Made by a program: the position numbers and the translations under genes. Shown here one piece after another: positions 54,878 through 64,000 of a stretch of 64,000 nucleotides of DNA; position 1 is the first letter of the stretch; each line of letters starts with the position of its first letter. This stretch comes from Bufo bufo (lineage: Eukaryota; Chordata; Amphibia; Anura; Bufonidae): assembly GCF_905171765.1 (NCBI RefSeq), contig NC_053393.1, positions 188,569,921 to 188,633,920 of the forward strand, in the 5' to 3' direction. The notes under the pieces were generated by a model. It had not been told where the DNA came from and searched no databases. It saw nothing but the letters and a program-made list of their open reading frames with translations.

Positions 54878-55355
54878 AGGGGTTGTCCGGGTTCAGAGCT
54901 GAATCCAGACATATCTCTATTTTCACCCAGGCAGCCCCCCTGACTTGAGCATCGGAGCAGTTCATGCTCCGATGCTCTTCTTTGCCCTGCACTAAATTGC
55001 GCAGGACAAAAGCATTTTCAAGAGTTCCGGTGATGAACCAGGCTCTCAATGGGGCTGCCAGGAAGCCCGATGATGTGAGAAGCACTGATGGGCGGGCTTT
55101 AGCCCTGCCCTTGCCAGTAAAACAGCTATGGCAGCGCTAAAGCATGCCCATCAGAGCAGGTGACGTCACCGAACACACTGCCAGGTGGAAGCTTCTGGTA
55201 TGTTATTGTAAACAAAAGAGCCCGGGCACTGTGCGATTTAGCGCAGGGTAAGGGAGCGCATTGGAGTATGAGATGCTCCGATGCCAACATCAGGGGGGCT
55301 GCCTGGGTGAAAATAAGGTTATGTCCGGGTTCAGCTCTGAACCCGGACAGCCCCT
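54878..55355. mobile_element. TTAA-flanked MITE, third family
   Basis: Ends AGGGGTTGTCCGGGTTCAGA and its complement; TTAA at 54874-54877 and 55356-55359. Inside is a smaller stem GAGCATCGGAGCA. Confidence 0.8.
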
Positions 55356-55590
55356 TTAAAGTTTATAGTCATTACCAGTATTACGCCAAGTATCCCCTAA
55401 ACTTTATAAACCCAATAGTATTTTAGAATGGAAATTCTGCATTAAACAGCTGATACACTACTCTGTGTATGGAACAAGAGATTAGGCTGAAAGAAAAATA
55501 AACAAAAATTGGATACAGTCCAAATATTACATCAAAATATACTCACAAAATATTATTATTGTTCCTACTATTCCAATATAATGTAATATA

Positions 55591-56812
55591 CACTCACCTA
55601 AAGAATTATTAGGAACACCATACTAATACGGTGTTGGAACCCCCTTTTGCCTTCAGAACTGCCTTAATTCTACGTGGCATTGATTCAACAAGGTGCTGAT
55701 AGCATTCTTTAGAAATGTTGGCCCATATTGATAGGATAGCATCTTGCAGTTGATGGAGATTTGAGGGATGTACATCCAGGGCAGGAAGCTCCCGTTCCAC
55801 CACATCCCAAAGATGCTCTATTGGGTTGAGATCTGGTGACTGTGGGGGCCATTTTAGTACAGTGAACTCATTGTCATGTTCAAGAAACCAATTTGAAATG
55901 ATTCGAGCTTTGTGACATGGTGCATTATCCTGCTGGAAGTAGCCATCAGAGGATGGATACATGGTGGTCATGAAGAGATGGACATGGTCAGAAACAATGC
56001 TCAGGCAGCCCGTGGCATTTAAACGATGCCCAATTGGCACTAAGGGGCCTAAAGTGTGCCCAGAAAACATCCCCCACACCGTTACACCACCACCACCAGC
56101 CTGCACAGTGGTAACAAGGCATGATGGATACATGTTCTCATTCTGTTTACGCCAAATTCGCACTCTACCATTTGAATGTCTCAACAGAAATCGAGACTCA
56201 TCAGACCAGGCAACATTTTTCCAGTCTTCAACAGTCCAATTTTGGTGATCTCGTTCAAATTGTAGCCTCTTTTTCCTATTTGTAGTGGAGATGAGTGGTA
56301 CCCGGTGGGGTCCTCTGCTGTTGTAGCCCATCCGCCTCAGGGTTGTGCGTGTTGTGGCTTAACAAATGCTTTGCTGCATACCTCGGTTGTAACGAGTGGT
56401 TATTTCAGTCAACGTTGCTCTTCTATCAGCTTGAATCAGTCGGCCCATTCTCCTCTGACCTCTAGCATCAACAAGGCATTTTTGCCCACAGGACTGCCAC
56501 GTACTGGATGTTTTTCCCTTTTCACACCATTCTTTGTAAACCCTAGAAATGGTTGTGCGTGAAAATCCCAGTAACTGAGCAGATTGTGAAATACTCAGAC
56601 CGGCCCGTCTGGCACCAACAATCATGCCACGCTCAAAATTGCTTAAATCACCTTTCTTTCCCATTCTGACATTCAGTTTGGAGTTCAGGAGATTGTCTTG
56701 ACCAGGAGCACCCCCTTAAATGCATTGAAGCAACTGCCATGTGATTGGTTGACTAGATAATTGCATTAATGAGAAATAGAACAGGTGTTCCTAATAATTC
56801 TTTAGGTGAGTG
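55591..56812 (-). mobile_element. Tc1-like transposon 3, nearly intact (1222 bp)
   Basis: Ends CACTCACCTAAAGAATTATT (55591) and AATAATTCTTTAGGTGAGTG (56793-56812) are perfect inverted copies over at least 20 bp, flanked by TA (55589-55590, 56813-56814). Confidence 0.9.
55609..56664 (-). pseudogene. Tc1-like transposase with a single stop codon
   Basis: Starts MGKKGDLSNFERGMIVGARR and ends GSNTVLVWCS, 352 codons in one frame. One TAA at 56356-56358, between the DNA-binding half and the catalytic half, is the only interruption seen. Helix-turn-helix SISQSAQLLGFSRTTISRVY, then catalytic WSDESRF (D), FQQDNAPCHKAR (D) and NPIEHLWDVVE (E) in DD34E spacing. All key residues are in place. Confidence 0.9.
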
Positions 56813-56814
56813 TA

Positions 56815-58140
56815 TAATCAAGTTTGTTTTTTATTTGTGCTGTATATTTATATTGTAATAGGAGTTCACATTTCCATTGAAACATATTGGTACCATATTG
56901 TTTTAATAACATATTGATGATGTATCCATACTGTAGGTCATCAATGTGAGGTCAGACACCTGTCACCTTCTGATCAGCTGTTAGCACCAGCAGCATGTTC
57001 TGGAAGTAAACAGGGGATGCAGTTGGGACACAACAGCTCTGTACACATTATATAGTCTGTGCAGATACAGAATATGTAGACAGTTACAACAGTCCAATGT
57101 TCCAATACAAAAAAGCAACTTTGCAAAAAGTCTTAACATACAGTTAGGTTACCAAGAATGGTGAGACTGGACAGACTACTCACAGATTTGTTTTTAGTCT
57201 GTTAAGCTGCTTGTTTGGTCGCAGTTTGAACACCATTAACATCAGTGACTGTGATTTAAAAACATGAGCGGGGGCTACTCAGAGACAAAGCATAATGGAA
57301 ATATTTGCTGTTCTGTGTTTTTTTGACCCACATCGTATTTTGGCTCACAAAAAATGTGATTTGTATCCAAATTGATTCTGCACAAATGAAATATGCTCCA
57401 ATTAGCTTGAAACTATTTACTGTATATAACAACGTGAGGTCTCCTGGGAATAATATTTTTTAATATCTTTTCGTTATTTAAAAAAAATAATAATAATAGT
57501 TTTTTCCCTTTCTATACTTCCCCATACCTTTTAAGCGCTTTAACACAATGTCAGCAATAGCAAATAATGTCAGTGACACTGACATATATAGCTATAGGTA
57601 AATACATGGTTAATGCCGTTAACAAACTGTTTGCTGAAAAACACACTGCACTGTTGCATGTGTTATGCTTTCTCACATTAGAAAGCTTACAAATATTGTC
57701 CATTATCAGAGTCAGTTGATGTTTAAGCATACACAAGGTTTTCAATAAAATCAGTGCCTTGTGGGACCAAACATCCAAAAATTATGTTTTATCAGTCAAA
57801 GGTCACTGTACCTATTTATATACGCACATTAATGTCAGAAGGATAAGTGGCTTGTTCTGCACGTGTCCAAAAAGTATGTGTTAATGGGGGCAAAATACCA
57901 GCCCATTTTTATACACATACAAGTGTTTATTATCAGAAGAAACTGTGTCTTTTTCTGAAGTTGAAAAAGACAGAATGTTTTTAACCCTTTATTTGTGAGC
58001 AGCAGCAGTACATTCTAATTGCGGCAAGGGTAAGGTGTGTAGATTGTAGAGCAATAGTAGAGCTAGCTGTAGCAGCTGTTTTTGGTGGCAGCAGCAGCCA
58101 GACGGTGCAGAACTTGATGGTAGGCAGGTAGACAGCTGCA
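56815..58140. other. Interval without recognisable feature
   Basis: AT-rich sequence; no repeat or open frame of substance. Confidence 0.4.
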
Positions 58141-58510
58141 TTGGTGTGATGGGGTTCCGTCAGTAATGGCATTCATTGGTCTCAACCAGAGGTCTGTGAA
58201 AATCCTCACTGATTCATGCCTCATTCGTTTTGACAAAAAATATATTTAGGTGGAGGAAAGGTTTGTCCATTTGGGTGTGATAACACCACCTGCCACTCTG
58301 AAAACTCTCTATGAGAAGACATTGGAGGCTGGAAAAGATGGTACAGAGAGAGACTGGGCTAGTTCCTGACATTGTTCCAATCTGCCTGCCCAGAAGTCCA
58401 TGTGGTCTGGGAACATGGTATCCACCAGAGACCATAGTCCAGGTAGGGCTGAACCTGATTATTCTCGTGGTTTTTCTATGTTTGCTGACTTGCGTCAGCC
58501 TTTCACAGCA
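58140..58510 (-). pseudogene. hAT transposase C-terminal fragment, unrelated to copies 1 and 2
   Basis: On the minus strand the text RVFRVAGGVITPKWTNLSST follows an in-frame stop, resembling the RVFS-AG dimerisation box of hAT transposases, then IYFLSKRMRHE. Upstream reads HMDFWAGRLEQCQELAQ. Too short and broken to classify. Confidence 0.45.
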
Positions 58511-58789
58511 CATGGAAAAACTCCATCATGTTGATGATACTTAACTGGCTGCTGCTACTGTGGCTTTTGTGGAGAGGGGCCTCCTAGATCGGTACACAGA
58601 TCCTTAGGAGAAGCAAATCCACTGAAGAAACAAAGTAGCGGGTAGGGATGAGCGAACCCGAACTGTATAGTTCGGGTTCGTACCGAATTTTGGGGTGTCC
58701 GTGACACGGACCCGAACCCGAACATTTTCGTAAAAGTCTGGGTTCGGGTTCGGTGTTCGGCGCTTTCTTGGCGCTTTTTGAAAGGCTGC

Positions 58790-58905
58790 AAAAGAGCCAA
58801 TCAACAAGCGTCATACTACTTGCCCCAAGAGGCCATCACAGCCTTGCCTACTATTGGCATGGCTGTTATTGGCCAGTGCAGCATGTGACGCAGCCTCTAT
58901 ATAAG
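58790..58905 (+). promoter_or_regulatory. Candidate promoter of hAT copy 2
   Basis: GAGCCAATCAAC (CCAAT box, 58793-58804), an inverted ATTGGCCAG and a TATA box CTATATAAGC (58897-58906) lie in the expected order 250 bp inside the 5' terminus. The CACGT motif follows. The transposase start is 3.3 kb downstream, so either a long leader or an intron separates them. Confidence 0.5.
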
Positions 58906-59165
58906 CTTGGGTCACGTAGCGCTGCACGTCACTCTGCTGATTCAAGCATAGGGAGAGGTTGCTGCTGCGACGTTAGGGCGAGATTAGGCAGATTAACTCC
59001 TCCAAAAGACTTCATTCTGTGATCGATCTCCAGCTGTGGATCATTGAAGTGCTAATATCGACTTGCTCACTTTTTTTAGGCTGCCCAGAGCGTTTTTAGA
59101 TCACTTTTTTCTGGGGTGATCGGCGGCCATTTTGTGGCTTGTGGTGCGCCAGCACAAGCTACCAC

Positions 59166-59395
59166 CAAGTGCTTTTAACCATCAATAGTGTGGTTATTTT
59201 TTGCTATATCCTACATCAGCTGCAGGCTGAGCCTGTGTCACCCAAGTGCATTTAACCATCAACAGTGTGGTTAATTTTTGGCCATATACTACATCAGGTG
59301 CAGGCTGAGCCTGTGTCACCCAAGTGCATTTAACCATCAATAGTGTGGTTATTTTTTGGCCATATACTACATCAGTGTCAAGTTGAGCCTGTCAC
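59166..59395. repeat. Three ~78-bp tandem repeats in the hAT 2 leader
   Basis: Units with TTTAACCATCAACAGTGTGG and CATATACTACATCAGG. Confidence 0.85.
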
Positions 59396-59399
59396 CCAG

Positions 59400-62190
59400 C
59401 GCCTAAAAAATAGACCTGACATTTCTATTCAACCAAATCTGTACTGTTTTAGCTGGTCAAGTTATTTGTAGTGACCGTAAAAGCACAGTTTTTGTTCTGG
59501 GTTGAAAAACTATTCCCAAATTTGACATTCTCAAAATAAGTAGTTTATGCTATATCAGGCCTACTTGAAATCTATCCCAAAAAGGATATCTTAGATTCAA
59601 GGTGCTGATAGTGTCATTCAGAAAAACTTAACACACACGCTGCCGTGCAGATACAAGTCTAATTCTGTGATTAAACGTATACCTGTCACACAGCGCAAAA
59701 AAAAAATAGGCCTCACATTTCTATTCAACCAAATCTGTACTGTTTTAGCTGGTCAAGTTATTTGTAGTGACCGTAAAAGCACAGTTTTTGTTCTGGGTTG
59801 AAAAACTATTCCCAAATTTGACATTCTCAAAATAAGTAGTTTATGCTATATGAGGCGTACTTGAAATCTATCCCAAAAAGGATATCTTAGATTCAAGGTG
59901 CTGATAGTGTCATTCAGAAAAACTTAACACGCACGCTACCGTGCAGATACAAGTCTAATTCTGTGATTAAACGTATACCTGTCACACAGCGCAAAAGAAA
60001 ATAGGCCTCACATTTCTATTCAACCAAATCTGTACTGTTTGAGCTGGTCAAATTATTTGTAATTACGGTAAAAGCAAAGTTTTTGTTCTAGGTTGAAAAA
60101 CTATTCCCAGATTTGACATTCTCAAAATAAGTAGTTTATGCTATATCAGGCCTACTTGAAATCTATCCCAAAAAAGATATCTTAGATTCAAGGTGCTGAT
60201 AGTGTCATTCAGAAAAATTTAACACACACGCTACCGTGCAGATACAAGTCTAATTCTGTGATTAAACGTATACCTGTCACACAGCGCAAAAAAAATAGGC
60301 CTCACATTTCTATTCAACCAAATCTGTACTGTTTGAGCTGGTCAAGTTATTTGTAGTGACCGTAAAAGCACAGTTTTTGTTCTGGGTTGAAAAACTATTC
60401 CCAAATTTGCCATTCTCAAAATAAGTAGTTTATGCTATATGAGGCCTACTTGAAATCTATCCCAAAAAGGATATCTTAGATTCAAGGTGCTGATAGTGTC
60501 ATTCAGAAAAACTTAACACACATGCTACCGTGCAGATACAAGTCTAATTCTGTGATTAAACAAATACCTGTCACAGAGCGCAAAAAAAAAATAGGCCTCA
60601 CATTTCTATTCAACCAAATCTGTACTGTTTGAGCTGGTCAAGTTATTTGTAGTGACCGTAAAAGCACAGTTTTTGTTCTGGGTTGAAAAACTATTCCCAA
60701 ATTTGACATTCTCAAAATAAGTAGTTTATGCTATATGAGGCCTACTTGAAATCTATCCCAAAAAGGATATCTTAGATTCAAGGTGCTGATAGTGTCATTC
60801 AGAAAAACTTAACACACACGCTACCGTGCAGATACAAGTCTAATTCTGTGATTAAACGTATACCTGTCACACAGCGCAAAAAAAAATAGGCCTCACATTT
60901 CTATTCAACCAAATCTGTACTGTTTTAGCTGGTCAAGTTATTTGTAGTGACGGTAAAAGCAAAGTTTTTGTTCTGGGTTGAAAAACTATTCCCAAATTTG
61001 CCATTCTCAAAATAAGTAGTTTATGCTATATCAGGCCTACTTGAAATCTATCCCAAAAAGGATATCTTAGATTCAAGGTGCTGATAGTGTCATTCAGAAA
61101 AACTTAACACACACGCTACCGTGCAGATACAAGTCTAATTCTGTGATTAAACGTATACCTGTCACACAGCGCAAAAAAAAAATAGGCCTCACATTTCTAT
61201 TCGACGAAATCTGTACTGTTTGAGCTGGTCAAATTATTTGTAATTACGGTAAAAGCAAAGTTTTTGTTCTGGGTTGAAAAACTATTCCCAGATTTGACAT
61301 TCTCAAAATAAGTAGTATATGCTATATCAGGCCTACTTGAAATCTATCCCAAAAAGGATATCTTAGATTCAAGGTGCTGATAGTGTCATTCCGAAAAATT
61401 TAACACACACGCTACCGTGCAGATACAAGTCTAATTCTGTGATTAAACGTATACCTGTCACACAGCGCAAAAAAAAATAGGACTCACATTTCTATTCAAC
61501 CAAATCTGTACTGTTTGAGCTGGTCAAGTTAATTGTAGTGACCGTAAAAGCACAGTTTTTGTTCTGGGTTGAAAAACTATTCCCAAATTTGACATTCTCA
61601 AAATAAGTAGTTTATGCTATATGAGGCCTACTTGAAATCTATCCCAAAAAGGATATCTTAGATTCAAGGTGCTGATAGTGTCATTCAGAAAAACTTAACA
61701 CACACGCTACCGTGCAGATACAAGTCTAATTCTGTGATTAAACGTATACCTGTCACACAGCGCAAAAAAAAATAGGCCTCACATTTCTATTCGACGAAAT
61801 CTGTACTGTTTGAGCTGGTCAAGTTATTTGTAGTGACCGTAAAAGCACAGTTTTTGTTCTGGGTTGAAAAACTATTCCCAAATTTGACATTCTCATAATA
61901 AGTAGTTTATGCTATATGAGGCCTACTTGAAACCTATCTCAAAAAGGATATCTTAGATTCAAGGTGCTGATAGTGTCATTCAGAAAAACTTAACACACAC
62001 GCTACCATGCAGACACAAGTCTAATTCTGTGATTAAACGTATACCTGTCATACAGCGCAAAAAAAAATAGGCCTCACATTTCTATTCAACCAAATCTGTA
62101 CTGTTTTAGCTGGTCAAATTATTTGTAGTGACCGTAAAAGCACAGTTTTTGCTCTGGGTTGAAAAACTATTCCCAAATTTGCCATTTTCA
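59400..62190. repeat. Ten 295-bp tandem repeats in the hAT 2 leader
   Basis: The marker ATTTCTATTC recurs at 59421, 59717, 60012, 60306, 60602, 60898, 61193, 61488, 61783 and 62078, spacing 294-296 bp. The last unit is cut short and runs into the transposase start. Units differ at few positions. No open frame crosses them. Confidence 0.9.
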
Positions 62191-62211
62191 AAATTGTGGT
62201 GAACGAGAACA

Positions 62212-64000
62212 ATGAGGAAAACATCTAATAAGGGACGCGGACGTGGACATGGTCGTGGTGGTGTTAGTGGACCCTCTGGTGCTGGGAGAGGACGTGGCCG
62301 TTCTGCCACAGCCACACGTCCTAGTGAACCAACTACCTCAGGTCCCAGTAGCCAGCAGAATTTACAGCGATATTTGGTGGGGCCCAATGCCGTTCTAAGG
62401 ATGGTAAGGCCTGAGCAGGTACAGGCATTAGTCAATTGGGTGGCCGACAGTGCATCCAGCACGTTCACATTATCTCCCACCCAGTCTTCTGCAGAAAGCG
62501 CACAGATGGCGCATGAAAACTAAGCCCATCAGTCTGTCACATCACCCCCATGCATATCAGGGAAACTGTCTGAGCTTCAAGTTATGCAGCAGTCTCTTAT
62601 GCTGTTTGAAGACTCTGCTGCCAGGGTTTCCCAAGGGCATCCATCTAGCCCTTCCCCAGGGGTGGAAGAGATAGAATGCACTAACGCACAACCACTTATG
62701 TTTCTTAATAATGAGGACATGGGAATACCACCTCAGCACCTCTCTGATGATGACGAAACACAGGTGCCAACTGCTGCGTCTTTCTGCAGTGTGCAGACTG
62801 AACAGGAGGTCAGGGATCAAGACTGGGTGGAAGACGATGCAGGGGACGATGAGGTCCTAGACCCCACATGGAATGAAGGTCGTGCCACTGACTTTCACAG
62901 TTCGGAGGAAGAGGCAGTGGTGAGACCGAGCCAACAGCGTAGCAAAATAGGGAGCAGTGGGCAAAATCAGAACACCCGCCGCCAAGAGACTCCGCCTGCT
63001 ACTGACCGCCGCCATCTGGGACCGAGCACCCCAAAGGCAGCTTCAAGGAGTTCCCTGGCATGGCACTTCTTTAAACAATGTGCTGACGACAAGACCCGAG
63101 TGGTTTGCACGCTGTGCCATCAGAGCCTGAAGCGAGGCATTAATGTTCTGAACCTTAGCACAACCTGCATGACCAGGCACCTGCATGCAAAGCATGAACT
63201 GCAGTGGAGTAAACACCTTAAAAACAAAGAAGTCACTCAGGCTCCCCCTGCTACCTCTTCTGCTGCTGCCGCCTCGGCCTCTTCTGCTGCTGCCGCCGCC
63301 TCGGCCTCTTCCTCCGCCTCTGGAGGAACGTTGGCACCTGCCGCCCAGCAAACATGGGATGTACCACCAACACCACCACCTGCGTCACCAAGCATCTCAA
63401 CCATGTCACACGGCAGCGTTCAGCTCTCCATCTCACAAAACATTTGAGAGAAAGCGTAAATTCCCACCTAGCCACCCTCGATCCCTGGCCCTGAATGCCA
63501 GCATTTCTAAACTACTGGCCTATGAAATGCTGTCATTTAGGCTGGTGGACACAGACAGCTTCAAACAGCTCATGTCGCTTGCTGTCCCACAGTATGTTGT
63601 TCCCAGCCGCCACTACTTCTCCAAGAGAGCCGTGCCTTCCCTGCACAACCAAGTGTCCGATAAAATCAAGTGTGCACTGCGCAACGCCATCTGTGGCAAG
63701 GTCCACCTAACCACAGATACGTAGACCAGTAAGCACGGCCAGGGACGCTATATCTCCCTAACTGCACACTGGGTAAATGTAGTGGCGGCTGGGCCCCAGG
63801 CGGAGAGCTGTTTGGCGCACGTCCTTCCGCCGCCAAGAATCGCAGGGCAACATTCTTTGCCTCCTGTCTCCTCCTCCTCCTACTCAGCTTCCTCCTCCTC
63901 TTCTTCCACCTGCTCATCCAGTCAGCCACACACCTAAACCACCAACTTCAGCACAGCCCGGGGTAAACGTCAGCAGGCCGTTCTGAAACTCATATGTTTG
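62212..64000 (+). pseudogene. hAT transposase with BED finger, copy 2, incomplete
   Basis: Starts MRKTSNKGRGRGHGRGG. A TAA at 62521-62523 falls where copy 1 has a sense codon. The frame resumes (62584-63447) with the BED finger CTLCHQSLKRGINVLNLSTT and RHLHAKH. A frameshift near 63440 leads to KRKFPPSHPRSLALNASISK and QVSDKIKCALRNAICGKVHL. A TAG replaces the Trp of the TTDTWTS motif (63723). The window ends before the second half of the catalytic core. Residues are closely similar to copy 1. Confidence 0.9.

Larger units (their letters stand above)
58643..64000 (+). mobile_element. hAT transposon copy 2, 5' part, running off the window
   Basis: The terminus TAGGGATGAGCGAACCCGAA starts at 58643. 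It is followed by GTTCGGGTTCG motifs, a promoter-like region, a ~78-bp repeat (59166-59395), a 295-bp array (59400-62190) and the transposase from 62212. The 3' end lies outside the window. Confidence 0.85.

Noticed and set aside
59400..62190. Possible centromeric satellite
   Set aside because: Only ten units, embedded between a hAT 5' end and its transposase; treated as an element leader array.

Overview
This is eukaryotic, repeat-dominated DNA, almost certainly from a vertebrate and most likely an amphibian (probably a frog or toad). The pointers are the mix of element classes (Ngaro/DIRS tyrosine-recombinase retroelement, Penelope-like elements, several Tc1/mariner families, BED-finger hAT elements, TTAA and TTA hairpin MITEs, Ty3/gypsy and long-LTR elements, a CR1/L2-like LINE end), the intron-split gene and the absence of any bacterial-style gene packing. 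No rRNA, tRNA, CRISPR array or operon was seen. The species call is inference from element composition.

Layout. 0-5 kb: a degenerate Ngaro-type element on the minus strand with the diagnostic split direct repeats A1-core-B1-A2-B2. 5.3-30.3 kb: four putative exons, all minus strand, of a Myb/SANT-like DNA-binding protein of the PIF/Harbinger-associated kind. Intron 1 holds a 15.4-kb tandem LTR array, intron 2 a Tc1 fragment, and intron 3 a decayed hAT transposon with its own tandem repeats. The array (14.6-30.0 kb) has four ~1.98-kb LTRs alternating with three internal segments, flanked by one 5-bp target duplication (GACCT). Only the first internal segment keeps a 458-aa zinc-knuckle gag-like ORF; I saw no pol. 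The LTRs carry a 24-bp VNTR, a G-rich minisatellite and a chain of end-to-end stem-loops.

30.3-41.4 kb: sparse sequence, a LINE 3' end, an 8-bp-TSD hAT MITE, two Tc1 elements abutting at a single TA (one carrying a TTAA hairpin MITE), and a Penelope-like element with RT and GIY-YIG remnants. 41.45-52.67 kb: a Ty3/gypsy element (877-bp LTRs, 4-bp TSD GAGG) broken by a Penelope fragment, by a second small LTR retrotransposon (TSD GGTGT) nested in its integrase, and by a TTAA MITE in its 3' LTR. 53.2-56.8 kb: a second copy of one Tc1 family, another TTAA MITE, and a nearly intact Tc1-like transposon. 58.6 kb to the window end: the 5' part of a second hAT element of the same family as the first, with a promoter-like region, ten 295-bp tandem repeats and a BED-finger transposase running off the edge.

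Almost every protein-coding segment is a broken transposon gene. The parts with most biological interest are the exon set of the Myb-like gene, the gag-only long-LTR array with its stem-loop-tiled U3, the tandem leader repeats of the hAT family, and TTAA target duplications that can be proven inside the window from empty-site copies.
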